Shown here: positions 26,167 to 36,163 of the stretch, piece after piece
Numbering within the stretch: the first letter of the stretch is position 1
Layout: every line of letters starts with the position of its first letter
Source: Paucibacter sp. KCTC 42545
Lineage (GTDB): Bacteria; Pseudomonadota; Gammaproteobacteria; Burkholderiales; Burkholderiaceae_C
DNA length: 64,000 nucleotides
NCBI RefSeq assembly: GCF_001477625.1
Contig: NZ_CP013692.1
Coordinates: forward strand, 4,154,001 to 4,218,000
Direction of reading: 5' to 3'
Translations under genes and position numbers: made by a program
The notes under the pieces: generated by a model
Database searches by the model: none
What the model was told of the DNA's origin: nothing
The model's input: the letters and a program-made list of their open reading frames with translations, nothing else

Positions 26167-26952
26167 CTACAGCACCATCACCTGCCCGGCCTGTAAAGGC
26201 GCGAGTTTGTGGGCGGTGCTCAGGGCGGCGATCTCGCTCATCACGGCGTCTACCTCGCCGGGCTTGATGTGGGTGATGTGCACCTCCACCGGCCCTTGCA
26301 GATGCTGCAACTCCAGGGCCAGCGAGGCGGGGCAGAGGTGTTTGCTGACGGTGGCGACTTGCTGCTCTTCGTCGCTGAAGGCGGTTTCGATCACCAGGTG
26401 CGAGAGCTTCAGTTCAGCCAAGCGGCGCCACAGGGCCGGGTTGGGTCCTGTGTCGCCGGTGAACACCCAGTGGGCGTGGCCGCTGGCCGGGCCGCCGTCC
26501 ACGGCAAAGCCAACTGCCGGCACGGTGTGCGCGGCGCTCAAGACCTCGACCTGGCGCTCGCCCAATTGCAGGCGATCACCGATTTCAAAAGGATGCAGGC
26601 TCAGCACCGGATGCTCAGCCGAGGGCAGGCGGGTGAAGTCGGGCCAGATCACCCCGTTCAGGATGTGATCACGCAGAGCCTTGAGCGTGGGCGCCAGGCC
26701 ATGCACCTGAATCGGTGGGCGGCCGGCTGCGGCGCGCAAGCGCAAGACCGAATCGGCCAGCAGCGGAATGGCCAGCACATGGTCCAGATGGGAGTGGCTG
26801 ACCAGAATGTGATCAATGCGGGCCAGCGCTTCCAGCGACAAATCGCCCACGCCGGTTCCGGCGTCGATCAGCACATCGTCGTCCAGCAGGAAAGCGGTGG
26901 TCTTGAATCCGGCGGCGATAGCGCCTGAACAACCGAGGACGCGAATTTTCAT
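26167..26952 (-). CDS. MBL-fold metallohydrolase, class II cyclic nucleotide phosphodiesterase-like
   Basis: This 261-residue protein begins MKIRVLGCSGAIAAGFKTTA and carries the metal-binding motif SHSHLDH (near residue 60), with further His/Asp ligands in TGDTGPN and near the C-terminus (HITHIKPG). The overall pattern fits the MBL branch that includes class II 3',5'-cyclic nucleotide phosphodiesterases and RNase Z-like enzymes. The ATG at 26952 matches the family start; the frame is open upstream but the extra part is not conserved-looking. It is divergent from the large helicase gene. Substrate assignment to cAMP is plausible, not shown. Confidence 0.82.
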   Translation of the reverse strand: MKIRVLGCSGAIAAGFKTTAFLLDDDVLIDAGTGVGDLSLEALARIDHILVSHSHLDHVLAIPLLADSVLRLRAAAGRPPIQVHGLAPTLKALRDHILNGVIWPDFTRLPSAEHPVLSLHPFEIGDRLQLGERQVEVLSAAHTVPAVGFAVDGGPASGHAHWVFTGDTGPNPALWRRLAELKLSHLVIETAFSDEEQQVATVSKHLCPASLALELQHLQGPVEVHITHIKPGEVDAVMSEIAALSTAHKLAPLQAGQVMVL

Positions 26953-27217
26953 GAAGGGGGTCAAATGGGGATTTTGGGATCCTGCCGCGGCATGTGTGAG
27001 ATGCTGTGCTCTCACGCAGAAACGCGCCCAGAGACCGCAATGTACGCACCCAGCCAAGACACGCAAGTGCGCAATACCGGTTTTTTCCGGCAGGCGAACA
27101 CCCCGCGTATGCCCCGGCGTGAATGCGTGATTTCCTTCACGTCGGCAAAGCTGCCAGACACCCCGGGCCAGGCGCGCCAGCCCTTGGCATACTCCGCCCT
27201 TCACTGCTGGGCGCATC

Positions 27218-30200
27218 ATGGCTACCAATGACAAAAACAAGGGCGCTACCAGCCTGAAATTCATCACCCCCACGGGCAAGACCGGCATGACGCTGGAGGA
27301 GTTGCTGGAGCAGGCGCGCACCTTGAAGGCGGCCGGTGAGCTTGAACGGCGCAAAGCCCTGAGCTCGGGCGATGCCGGACGACTGTGCCAAGCAGCGGAG
27401 GACGAAGCCGAAGGCGCTTCAGACGACGATGCTGACGACAACACCCCGCCTACCGGCGCACTCAGCGCCGACGAACAAGTGCTGCTGGACGCCTTGCTGC
27501 TGGCCGGCAACACGCGCGGCGTGGAAGGCCTGCGGCTATGGCTTCAAGCGGCCGACGCGCAACGCTACCCCTCGGGCCGCGCCTTCACGCCGGCCGAGAT
27601 CAGCAAATGCCTGAAATCCCTGCACCGCCGTGGCCTGCTGCATCTGCAGCAAGGGCGCGGCTATGTGGCCGATGTGCGCGAACACAGCGAGCGCTTGCAA
27701 GCCCTGCTGCTGCGGCCCGAAGCCAAGGACTACTGGCGCTGGCTGGCCTGGGTGCTGGCCGGGGGCCACGGCAGCCCGCTGCAGCCGAACAACTGGCTGA
27801 GCTTTCGCAGCGGCGATGAGTGCAGCAAGCTGCTGCGACTGCTGATGTTCTCGGGCATGCCGCGGGTCGACTTCGAGTCGCGCCTGGTCTATTGGCATGA
27901 GTTGCAAGAGCCCGCTCGCATGAGCGATGTGCTGTGCCGGCCCTGGATGCCCCAGGCCCTGGGCCGGGTGGCGCCTGACTTGCTGGAAACCTTGCTGGCC
28001 CAAGCCCTGCGCATCTTGCCGGCGGACGACGCCCGCGCCCTGCAATTGGAGCAATGGCTGCTGGCCCGTTTCACGAGCAAGCCGCTGGACGTGCCGGCGG
28101 CGCAGCGTGCCATGCTGGCCGAGCGGCAGGCGCTGGGCCTGAACTTCAAAGCCATGCGTGAGCTGCTGGCCGGCCTCGAGGACCCGGCCCTGCCAGCCTT
28201 CGAGGCCCTGGAAGCCGCCGCCCGCGGGCAATGGGCCGAGGCCGCCGCCACCTTTGAGCTGGGCATCAAGGAAGTACGCAAGGCCCACAAGCTGCGCCGC
28301 GCCCCGCTCAGCGAAGACCTGTCGCGCATCTATGTGTGCTGCTTGCTCGCGCAAGACGACCCCAAGCTCTGGGACGCGGCGCGCAAATACTGCGTGAGCG
28401 AATCGGGCTCACGCAGCCCTTCGCCGCATGAGCTATGGGGCCGCTGGGCCCATGTGATCGGCGCACGCTTGGGTGAGGTCACTTTCGACCCGGCCTGCCT
28501 GCAATACGTGCCCGCCCTGGAAGTGCGCGAGCATGGCCTGCCCCAGGCGGCCGATCGCCTTTTGCTCGCAGCCTGGCTGGGCAAGCCCGCGCCGGGCTGG
28601 GAGCCGCTGGCCGCCCAAACCCTGGTGAACAAACTGGCCAAGACCGGCCAGCTCTGGCATGCCGCCTGGACTGCCCAGGCCGCCGAACGGCTGGAGCTCG
28701 GCAGCATCCCGGTCGCGCTGGGCGGCCAAGCCCAGCCTCCCGCCTCCTTCCTCGGCGGCCCACGCGAAGCCTGGCGCGATGCCCTGGCCGCCATCACCGC
28801 GCTGGCGATTGAGCCCGAGGGCAAGGCCGGTGCGACGGCCAGCGCCCTCGACCTGGCCTGGTCGCTCACCCTCGACAGCCAAGCCCGCGTACAAAAGCTG
28901 GAACCGCTGGAGCGCAGCGTGAGCGCGCGCGGTATCGAGAAGCTCAAACCCATCACGCTCGCCAAGCTGAAAAAGAACAGCCAACCGCATGCACGCGACA
29001 ACGCCGTGCTGCGCCACATCGAACGCAGCCCCTACAGCGGCGCCAACAGCTTTCAGCTCGATGTGACGCAGGCGGCCATCGCCCTGGTCGGCCACCCCGC
29101 CGTGATGCTGGCCGACGCGCCGGGCCAATGGCTGGAGCTGCTGGAAGCCCAGCCCGAGCTGGAGGTGCAGAAGAAGAGCGGCCCCGACGGCGAGCATTTC
29201 GAGTTCCGCATCCTGCCCGATCTGATCCCGCGCGGCGCGCCCCGGCTGGACGGCTGGATGGGCACGAATTACGAGCTGGAAAGCGCCAAGCGCGAAGCCC
29301 TGCGCATCGTGCGCGACGGCCCGCAGCGCGCCCGCCTGATCCGCATCAGCGCGGCGCAGCGCCGCGTGGCCGAACTGGTGGCGCAGGGCTGGACCGTGCC
29401 CGCCAGTGCCACCGCTGAGTTGGGTGCGGCCCTGCAAGTGCTGAGCGCGCATTTCCAGCTGCATAGCGATGCCACGGCCGGCCAGGTGGTGGCTGGCGAC
29501 AGCCGCTTGCGCGCCCAACTCAAGCCCCTGGGCGAGGGCTTGCAGCTGCAGCTGGTGGCCCAGCCCTTCGGCGCCTTCGGCCCCGCCGTCACCCCCGGCC
29601 AGGGCCGCGCCCGCCTGATGTGCATGCACGAGGGCGTGAGCCTGGCCACCGAACGCGACCTGGCCGCCGAGCAAGCTGCCCGCGAGCAGGTGCTGGAAGC
29701 CCTGCCGTTTTTGGACCCCGAACTCAGCCCCGCCTCGCCCTGGCAGCTCAATGACCCGGAAGAAGCCCTGCACGCCGTCGAGCTGCTGCCCGGCCTGCCC
29801 GGCATCGCCGCGCTGGACTGGCCCAAGGGCAAGCCCCTGCGCGTCAGCCCACTGGCCAGCCCGGCGCTGAATGTGCAGGTCAGCAGCGGGCGCGACTGGC
29901 TGGGCCTGCAGGGCGAGGCGAAATTGGACGAGCAACGCGTACTCAGCCTGCAAGAACTGATGAGCTTGGCGCGCGCCTCGCGCAGCCGTTTTGTGCGCCT
30001 GGGTGAGGGCGAATACCTGGCCCTGAGCGAGCAGCTGCGCCAGCAATTGCGCGACCTCGACGCCCTGGCCGTGGCCAAGAAAGACCAGCTGCAGCTGCCC
30101 CAGGCGGCAGCCTCCTGGCTGGAAGAAACCTTGAGCGATATGCAGCTGGCCGGCGATTCGCCCTGGCAGGCCCGCATGGACGCACTGGCCCAGGCCGCAG

Positions 30201-31618
30201 CCCTGCAGCCCGCCGTGCCGCCAAGCCTGCGCGCTGAATTGCGCAGCTATCAGCAAGAGGGTTTTGCCTGGATGAGCCGGCTGGCCCAAGCCGGCCTGGG
30301 CGCCTGCTTGGCCGATGACATGGGCCTGGGAAAAACCGTGCAGACCCTGGCCCTGCTGCTGACCCGCGCCGAGGCCGGGCCGGCCCTGGTGCTGGCGCCC
30401 ACCTCGGTGTGCGGCAACTGGCAGGCCGAGACGCAAATCTTCGCCCCCAGCCTAACTTGCAAAATCTACGGCGAAAGCGCTAACGCGGCGGAGCGCGCCG
30501 CCATGATCGCTACGGCCGGGCCGGGCGATGTGATCGTGGTCTCTTACGCCTTGGCGCAGATCGATGGCGAGAGCCTGGCCGACAAGCCCTGGGCCACGCT
30601 GGTGATGGACGAGGCGCAAGCCTTGAAGAACGCAGCCACCAAGCGGGCCAAGTCGGTGGCCGAGTTCAAGGCCGAGTTCCGCCTGGCCTTGTCGGGCACG
30701 CCGGTGGAAAACCGCCTGGCCGATTTGTGGTCCATCATGAACCTGATCAACCCCGGCTTGCTGGGCACGGCCAGCCAGTTCAGCGAGCGCTTCGCCACCC
30801 CGATCGAGAAGCACCAGGATCACGCCGCCCGCCAGCGCCTGCGCCGCCTGGTCAGCCCCTTCTTGCTACGCCGCACCAAAACGCAAGTGCTGCAAGACCT
30901 GCCCCCGCGCACCGAAATCGTCCATCTGGTGCAGCCCAGCAGCGAGGAAAAGAGTTTTCTGGAAGCGCTGCGCCGCAATGCCAGCGAGGCGGTGGCCAAG
31001 GCCGCCGCGGGTGGCCAGGCCGCGCCCATGCAGGTGCTGGCCGAGCTGATGCGCTTGCGCCGCGCCGCCTGTGACCCGCGCTTGGTGGCGCCGGAGCTGG
31101 GCCTGGTGGGCGCCAAGATGGCCGAGTTCGAACGCGTGGTGCGCGAGCTGGTCGACGGCAGCCACAAGGCCCTGGTGTTCAGCCAGTTCACCGACTACCT
31201 CAAGCTGCTGGCCGAGCGACTCGACGCCATGGGCGTGAGTTACCAGTACCTGGACGGCAGCACCCCGGCGGCAGAGCGCACCAAGCGCGTGGCGGCCTTC
31301 CAGCGCGGTGAGGGTGAGGTGTTCTTGATCAGCCTGAAGGCGGGCGGCTTCGGCCTGAACTTGACCATGGCCGATTACGTTTTGATCGTCGACCCCTGGT
31401 GGAACCCGGCCGCCGAAGACCAAGCCACCGGCCGCGCCCACCGCATGGGCCAGAAGCGCCCGGTGACGGTTTACCGCCTGGTGACCGCCGGCTCGGTGGA
31501 AGAGCGCATCATCGACCTGCACCGCGACAAGCGCGGCCTGGCCGATGGCATTCTGGAAGGGCAGGAAGAGGCCACCGTGCTGGATGCCAAGGCCCTGGCG
31601 GAGTTGTTGCGCGGCTGA
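27218..31618 (+). CDS. Large SNF2/RapA-type DEAD/DEAH helicase
   Basis: A 1466-residue protein whose last 480 residues form a complete SNF2 ATPase: motif I DDMGLGKT near residue 1031, motif II DEAQ near 1128, LSGTPVENRLADLWS, and the C-terminal lobe with LKAGGFGLNLT and GRAHRMGQKRPV (near 1405). Such motors translocate on double-stranded DNA and remodel protein-DNA or RNA polymerase complexes. About 1000 N-terminal residues show no domain I can name; they are rich in Ala/Leu helices and contain no visible SWIM-type zinc motif. The gene is alone between a divergent MBL gene and a downstream flavoprotein gene four bases away or more. The biological role is unknown. Confidence 0.9.
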   Translation: MATNDKNKGATSLKFITPTGKTGMTLEELLEQARTLKAAGELERRKALSSGDAGRLCQAAEDEAEGASDDDADDNTPPTGALSADEQVLLDALLLAGNTRGVEGLRLWLQAADAQRYPSGRAFTPAEISKCLKSLHRRGLLHLQQGRGYVADVREHSERLQALLLRPEAKDYWRWLAWVLAGGHGSPLQPNNWLSFRSGDECSKLLRLLMFSGMPRVDFESRLVYWHELQEPARMSDVLCRPWMPQALGRVAPDLLETLLAQALRILPADDARALQLEQWLLARFTSKPLDVPAAQRAMLAERQALGLNFKAMRELLAGLEDPALPAFEALEAAARGQWAEAAATFELGIKEVRKAHKLRRAPLSEDLSRIYVCCLLAQDDPKLWDAARKYCVSESGSRSPSPHELWGRWAHVIGARLGEVTFDPACLQYVPALEVREHGLPQAADRLLLAAWLGKPAPGWEPLAAQTLVNKLAKTGQLWHAAWTAQAAERLELGSIPVALGGQAQPPASFLGGPREAWRDALAAITALAIEPEGKAGATASALDLAWSLTLDSQARVQKLEPLERSVSARGIEKLKPITLAKLKKNSQPHARDNAVLRHIERSPYSGANSFQLDVTQAAIALVGHPAVMLADAPGQWLELLEAQPELEVQKKSGPDGEHFEFRILPDLIPRGAPRLDGWMGTNYELESAKREALRIVRDGPQRARLIRISAAQRRVAELVAQGWTVPASATAELGAALQVLSAHFQLHSDATAGQVVAGDSRLRAQLKPLGEGLQLQLVAQPFGAFGPAVTPGQGRARLMCMHEGVSLATERDLAAEQAAREQVLEALPFLDPELSPASPWQLNDPEEALHAVELLPGLPGIAALDWPKGKPLRVSPLASPALNVQVSSGRDWLGLQGEAKLDEQRVLSLQELMSLARASRSRFVRLGEGEYLALSEQLRQQLRDLDALAVAKKDQLQLPQAAASWLEETLSDMQLAGDSPWQARMDALAQAAALQPAVPPSLRAELRSYQQEGFAWMSRLAQAGLGACLADDMGLGKTVQTLALLLTRAEAGPALVLAPTSVCGNWQAETQIFAPSLTCKIYGESANAAERAAMIATAGPGDVIVVSYALAQIDGESLADKPWATLVMDEAQALKNAATKRAKSVAEFKAEFRLALSGTPVENRLADLWSIMNLINPGLLGTASQFSERFATPIEKHQDHAARQRLRRLVSPFLLRRTKTQVLQDLPPRTEIVHLVQPSSEEKSFLEALRRNASEAVAKAAAGGQAAPMQVLAELMRLRRAACDPRLVAPELGLVGAKMAEFERVVRELVDGSHKALVFSQFTDYLKLLAERLDAMGVSYQYLDGSTPAAERTKRVAAFQRGEGEVFLISLKAGGFGLNLTMADYVLIVDPWWNPAAEDQATGRAHRMGQKRPVTVYRLVTAGSVEERIIDLHRDKRGLADGILEGQEEATVLDAKALAELLRG

Positions 31619-31676
31619 GTGAATGCGTGCTGACCATCGCGAACGGCCGCCGTCGGAAAACAAGAGAGAGCAAGCA

Positions 31677-32765
31677 GTGTCTGAATCAAGCATCGTGGTG
31701 ATCGGCGCGGGCCTGAGCGGCCTGCATGCCGCCTGGCGTTTGCAAGCGGCCGGCCGCGCGGTGCTGCTGCTGGAGGCGCGCGAGCGCGCGGGTGGCCGCA
31801 TCCTCAGCCTGCCCGGTGCTGAGGCTGCCACGCATCAGCTGGACCTAGGCCCCTCCTGGTACTGGCCCGAGCTCAACCCCCTGCTGAGCGCCTGGGTGCA
31901 GCGCCTGGGGCTCAGCAGCTACCCGCAGCACAGCGAGGGCGCCGGCCTGTTCGAAGGGCCGGACGGCAGCCTGCGCCGCCTGGGCCAAAGCTGGGAGCAA
32001 GCGCCGCGTTCGATGCGCATTGCCGGCGGCATGGCTGCCCTGGTGGCGGGCATGCAAGCCTTGCTGAGCGATGTGGACTACCGGCCCGGCACGGTGGTGG
32101 AAGGGCTGCAGCTGCGGCCCGAAGGCGGCGTGGAGTTGCTGCTGCGCCAGGGCGAGCGCCGCGATGTGCAGCCGGCCGCTGGCGTCATCAGCACGCTGCC
32201 GCCGCGCCTGCTGGCGGAGTTGCCGGCACAGCCCGCTTGGCCGCCCGAGCAAATGCAAGCCTGGCGCCGGACGCCGACCTGGATGGCCGGCCAAGCCAAG
32301 TTTGTCGCGGTCTATGAACGTGCGTTTTGGCGTGAAGCCGGCTTGTCGGGTGCGGCCATGAGCCAGCGCGGACCGATGGCTGAGATCCATGACGCCTCAA
32401 GCGCCAGCGGCGAGGCCGCTGCGCTGTTCGGCTTCGTCGGCTTGCCAGCCGCCCATCGCCAAAGCATGGGGGCTGAGGCCTTGCGCCAGCAGGCGCTGGC
32501 CCAGTTGGTACGCCTGTTCGGGCCCCAGGCCGGGCGGCCGCTGAGGATCGCTCTGCAGGACTGGGCCAGCGAGCCCTATACCGCGCATGCCCTGGACCAT
32601 GCCCCCCTCGGCCATCACCCCAGCTATGCGCCCGGCCGCGTGCCGGCCGACTGGCAAGGCCGACTCTGGCTGGCCGGCACTGAGTTCGCACCGCAATCGG
32701 GGGGCTATTTGGAGGGCGCACTGGAAGCGGCCGAGGCGGCCCAAGCAGCCGCTCAGCAAGCGTAA
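31677..32765 (+). CDS. FAD-dependent amine oxidase-like oxidoreductase
   Basis: This 362-residue flavoprotein begins VSESSIVVIGAGLSGLHAAW, the FAD-binding Rossmann motif, followed by LLLEARERAGGRILSL (the GG-type second FAD contact). It ends with WLAGTEFAPQSGGYLEGALE, the closing FAD motif of monoamine oxidase and phytoene desaturase relatives. GTG 31677 is preferred because the Rossmann motif then starts at once and a GAG-rich ribosome binding site precedes it; ATG 31623 is in frame and close to the helicase stop. The substrate is unknown. It is probably co-transcribed with the helicase. Confidence 0.85.
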   Translation: MSESSIVVIGAGLSGLHAAWRLQAAGRAVLLLEARERAGGRILSLPGAEAATHQLDLGPSWYWPELNPLLSAWVQRLGLSSYPQHSEGAGLFEGPDGSLRRLGQSWEQAPRSMRIAGGMAALVAGMQALLSDVDYRPGTVVEGLQLRPEGGVELLLRQGERRDVQPAAGVISTLPPRLLAELPAQPAWPPEQMQAWRRTPTWMAGQAKFVAVYERAFWREAGLSGAAMSQRGPMAEIHDASSASGEAAALFGFVGLPAAHRQSMGAEALRQQALAQLVRLFGPQAGRPLRIALQDWASEPYTAHALDHAPLGHHPSYAPGRVPADWQGRLWLAGTEFAPQSGGYLEGALEAAEAAQAAAQQA

Positions 32766-32811
32766 ACGAACTGAGGCCCCATCCGGCCAGTCCCTGCGCT
32801 ATCGTGCCGCC

Positions 32812-34254
32812 ATGAGCACCGCCGCCCAAACGTCCACGCCAGCCCCCCGCCAGCAACCGCGCTTCCTGCCCGAACCCGGGCCCTGGGCCTTGGCCTTGGT
32901 GCTGCTGTTGACTGCTGGCCTGCTCGTGCTGGCCTATTGGCTGCTGGATCCCACGCCGGCCAAGCGCATCGTGGTGGCCACCGGGCCTGAGCAAGGCGCT
33001 TATGCCGAGTTTGCCAAGCGCTATGTGCCCTTGCTGCAAGCCCAGGGCGTCAAGCTGGAGCTGCGGCCGACGCAAGGGTCGGCCGAGAACCTGGCCTTGC
33101 TGCGCGACCCGCGCTCCGGCGTGCATGCCGCCTTTGTGCAGGGCGGCGTGGAGCCACCCGATCGCGACAACCCCGAACCTACCCTGGTGACCCTGGGCAG
33201 CGTGGCCTACGAGCCGCTGTGGCTGTTCTACCGCGAAGAAAGCGCCCAGCGCCTGCTCGCCGGCAAGCCGCTGACGCGTTTAAATCAGCTGGGCAACTGG
33301 CGCATCAATAGCGGCCCGGCGGGCGGGGGCACGGGGCCGATGTTCCGCCAGATTGCTGACTTGGGCGGCGTGCCTGCGCAAACCCTGCATCGCGGCGGCG
33401 CCGGCACGGTCAACGGTGTCGTCAGCCTGGTGCAGGGTCAGGACGATGCCCTGGCCATGGTCGCCGCCCCGGAGGCGCCGTTTGTGCAATACCTGCTGCA
33501 CACGCCCGGCGTGCAATTGTTCGAGTTTGAGCAGGCCGAGGCCTATGTGCGCCGGCTCGGCTTTCTGCACCCGCTGCGCATGCCGCGCGGCCTGATCGAC
33601 CCCGCGGCCGACCGCCCGGCCAAAGAGGTGCGCATGATCGCCACTACCGCCTCCCTGGTGGTGCGGGAAGACCTGCACCCGGCCCTGGTGCAATTGCTGG
33701 TGCAAGCGGCCGTCAAGGTGCACAGCCAGGCCGGCTGGTTCAGCCGCCAGGGTGAGTTCCCCAATCTGCAGGCGCCCATCTTCCCGGTCTCACCCGAGGC
33801 CGAGCGCTTCTACCGCAGCGGCCCGCCCTGGTTGCAGCGCTATCTGCCTTTCTGGCTGGCCAATTTCTTCGACCGCATGTGGATCGTGCTGCTGCCTTTG
33901 CTGGCCGTGCTTTTGCCGGCCTCCCGCTTCTTGCCGCCCATCGTCGAGCTGCGCCTGCGTTCGCGCGTGTTCCGCTGGTATGGTCAGTTACGTCAGCTGG
34001 AGCTGGCGGCCGGGCAGCGCGCACCAGATCAGCTCAAGCAGGAGTTGGATCAGATCGAAGCCCATGTGGCCGGCATCAAGGTGCCACTGAGCTATGCCGA
34101 CGAGCTTTACGCCCTACGCACCCACATCGCCATGATCAGGCGAAAGCTTGAGACCACGCCGATGGCGGCGACGGTGACTAGGACAGAGGCACCGCCCCCG
34201 TCAGCGCCAGCCGCGTCTCAAAGTGGCGCAGCTGACCCGTCACCGGGTCGGTGA
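32812..34254 (+). CDS. TAXI family TRAP-type solute-binding protein with membrane anchor
   Basis: A 480-residue protein with an N-terminal membrane helix (ALALVLLLTAGLLVLAYWLL). It has a TAXI-type solute-binding domain (IVVATGPEQGAYAEFAKRY, NWRINSGPAGGGTG, LVQGQDDALAMVAAPE), a second membrane helix near residue 360 (MWIVLLPLLAVLLPASRFLP), and a C-terminal cytoplasmic helical tail. TAXI proteins normally feed TRAP transporters, but no TRAP permease gene is nearby and this anchored form often occurs alone. ATG 32812 gives the natural N-terminus. Its last 77 bases overlap the convergent pseudouridine synthase gene. Confidence 0.87.
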   Translation: MSTAAQTSTPAPRQQPRFLPEPGPWALALVLLLTAGLLVLAYWLLDPTPAKRIVVATGPEQGAYAEFAKRYVPLLQAQGVKLELRPTQGSAENLALLRDPRSGVHAAFVQGGVEPPDRDNPEPTLVTLGSVAYEPLWLFYREESAQRLLAGKPLTRLNQLGNWRINSGPAGGGTGPMFRQIADLGGVPAQTLHRGGAGTVNGVVSLVQGQDDALAMVAAPEAPFVQYLLHTPGVQLFEFEQAEAYVRRLGFLHPLRMPRGLIDPAADRPAKEVRMIATTASLVVREDLHPALVQLLVQAAVKVHSQAGWFSRQGEFPNLQAPIFPVSPEAERFYRSGPPWLQRYLPFWLANFFDRMWIVLLPLLAVLLPASRFLPPIVELRLRSRVFRWYGQLRQLELAAGQRAPDQLKQELDQIEAHVAGIKVPLSYADELYALRTHIAMIRRKLETTPMAATVTRTEAPPPSAPAASQSGAADPSPGR

Positions 34255-35104
34255 AGCTGAGGCTGCGCGCCAGCAGTTGCAGGGCTTGGCGATAGTCCGG
34301 CTCGGTTTCTTCCGGCAAGAGCCGCGGGTAGATGCGATCCCCCAGAATCGGCAGGCCCAGGGCGCTCATCTGAGCGCGCAGCTGGTGCTTTTGCCCGGTT
34401 CTCGGTCGCAACTCATAACGCGCCAAACCATTGGGTAGCTGCTCCAGCAATGCGATCTGGGTTTCGGCATTGGGCTCACCCGCCACTTCCTGCATCTGCA
34501 TAAAGGCCTCGCTGCGTTCTTCCAGCCGGCTGCAGCGCAGCAGCGGCAGGCTCAGCTCTGGCCGGAAGGGGGCAATGGCCTCGTAGACCTTGCTTACGGC
34601 GCGGTCGCGGAACAGGTTTTGGTAGGCACCGCGCGTGGCCGGCTTCAGGCTGAACAGCACCAGGCCGGCGGTTTCACGGTCAATGCGGTGCGCGGGCGTG
34701 AGCTCGGCCAGGCCGGTGGCCTGGCGCAAGCGGGTCAGCAGGGTCTGCTGCACATAACGGCCGGCCGGCAGCACCGGCAGGAAGTGCGGCTTATCGGCCA
34801 CCAGCACATACTCGTCCTGAAACAGGATTTCTGCCTCGAACGGAATCTGTGGCTCTTGCGCCAAATGGCGCCAGTAATAGATGCGGCTGCTGGCCCGGTA
34901 GGGCGCCGTGGCAGGCAAGACCTGACCCTCTGCATCCAGCACCTCGCCCGCATCGAGGCGGGCCAGCCAGTCGGCCCGGCTGACGCGCGGCAGGCGCTCG
35001 CTCAAAAAATCCAGCAGCGTGGCCCAATGCCCGGCCGGGCAAGCCAACGCGCTGGCGGCCACACCGTTGCGCAGCGGCAAATCAAGCTTGGGCGGGCGGC
35101 TCAC
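34178..35104 (-). CDS. RluA-family pseudouridine synthase
   Basis: A 308-residue enzyme that isomerises uridine to pseudouridine in rRNA or tRNA. An S4-like N-terminal part (LLDFLSERLPRVSRADWLAR) precedes the catalytic domain with HRIDRETAG, whose Asp142 is the catalytic residue. The later segments RTGQKHQLRAQMSALGLPIL and GDRIYP are standard for the family. It is last in a five-gene minus-strand run, 18 bases after the TIGR02285-like gene. The target uridine cannot be told from sequence. Its 3' end overlaps the convergent TAXI gene by 77 bases. Confidence 0.9.
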   Translation of the reverse strand: MSRPPKLDLPLRNGVAASALACPAGHWATLLDFLSERLPRVSRADWLARLDAGEVLDAEGQVLPATAPYRASSRIYYWRHLAQEPQIPFEAEILFQDEYVLVADKPHFLPVLPAGRYVQQTLLTRLRQATGLAELTPAHRIDRETAGLVLFSLKPATRGAYQNLFRDRAVSKVYEAIAPFRPELSLPLLRCSRLEERSEAFMQMQEVAGEPNAETQIALLEQLPNGLARYELRPRTGQKHQLRAQMSALGLPILGDRIYPRLLPEETEPDYRQALQLLARSLSFTDPVTGQLRHFETRLALTGAVPLS

Positions 35105-35122
35105 GGCTGACTCACTCGCGAT

Positions 35123-36157
35123 TCATTCGATTTGCGGCCCGCTGCGCGCGCGTTCATCCATATAGCGGCGGATATTGACCAGGTCCTGCTCATCGGCCTG
35201 CGGGCCACGCCAGGCGCGGATCCAGGCCTCGCGCTGCGGGTCTTGCGCCAGCTTGCGCACCACTTGGTCGATGGCGGCAATCGCCTTGCGGCCCTCGGGC
35301 GTGCGGCTGCATGCGGCCGTGGCCACCGCCGTGCTGCGGCCCTCGGCAATCGGCAGCTTGACCAGTTCGGGGCCAGCCGCGCTGCCCTCGGCGCTCTTGT
35401 CGAACTCGTCGACGATGGAGGGGTATTCCAGCGTGTAGTCCATGCGCTGCGCCCGCAGCATGGCCAGCAAATGGTTGCCGCGCCCGCTCGGCAAAGTCTT
35501 GGGCGCTTGCTCACCCTGGGCCTGCAGCAGGGCGTCAATCTTGGGGCCGAAAGAGCGCCCACGCGGCAGCAGGCCCACCAGGTCCTTGCGCTGCAAGATA
35601 TCGCTCAAACTCAAAGGCTGCGCGGCATCCGGGGTGAACTGGGCCAGCTTGTCGCGCCGCACGATGACGTGGATCTGGCGCGAAAACTGCGGCGGGTACA
35701 GGTGGGTGAAATAGAGCCAGCTCAGGCGCTCCGGCGTACGCACATGCAGCACCGAGCAAATGGTCTGCCCCTGGCGCACCAAGGTTTCAAAGCGGGGCAT
35801 GCCGGCATCGACAAAACCATGGCGGAACTGCGGCATGCGCTCGACCATGAGCCGCAAGAAACCGTCGATTTCACCGCGACCGAGATCGTCGATGCTGCGC
35901 GGCGCGCGGCCATTGATGTAGCTGAAATGAGGCGGGTAGTCTTGCACCAGCCACTGCATCGTGAACGCTGGCTCGGCAGCGGCGACCACCGTCGGCGCGA
36001 ACGACGCGCCGGGCGATGCAGCCGGAGATGCGTTCGCAGCGGCCACCAAGGGGCCAGCAGCTGCGCCGCCAGCGCTCAGGGCCATGGCCGCCAAAGCCGC
36101 AAGCGTCGCTTGCGCCGCACCCAGCTTGGCGCGCATCAAGAACGACAGCACCGCCAC
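35123..36157 (-). CDS. Periplasmic solute-binding-like protein, TIGR02285 type
   Basis: This 342-residue protein with a signal peptide (TLAALAAMALSAGGAAA) has a fold like family 3 amino-acid binding proteins. FTMQWLVQDYPPHFSYING and the downstream FLRLMVERMPQF match the uncharacterised TIGR02285 group as I recall it. The function is unknown, and no transporter genes are adjacent. The start is taken as GTG 36157, six bases after the stop of the MurA-like gene; an in-frame ATG at 36136 is possible. The tight spacing means co-translation with the MurA homologue is likely. The family call is by pattern recognition. Confidence 0.75.
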   Translation of the reverse strand: MAVLSFLMRAKLGAAQATLAALAAMALSAGGAAAGPLVAAANASPAASPGASFAPTVVAAAEPAFTMQWLVQDYPPHFSYINGRAPRSIDDLGRGEIDGFLRLMVERMPQFRHGFVDAGMPRFETLVRQGQTICSVLHVRTPERLSWLYFTHLYPPQFSRQIHVIVRRDKLAQFTPDAAQPLSLSDILQRKDLVGLLPRGRSFGPKIDALLQAQGEQAPKTLPSGRGNHLLAMLRAQRMDYTLEYPSIVDEFDKSAEGSAAGPELVKLPIAEGRSTAVATAACSRTPEGRKAIAAIDQVVRKLAQDPQREAWIRAWRGPQADEQDLVNIRRYMDERARSGPQIE

Positions 36158-36163
36158 CTCGCC

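Noticed and set aside
28433..30436. 667-codon minus-strand frame inside the SNF2 helicase gene
   Set aside because: Low-complexity Gly/Gln/His composition and complete overlap with a strong gene mark it as an antisense shadow.
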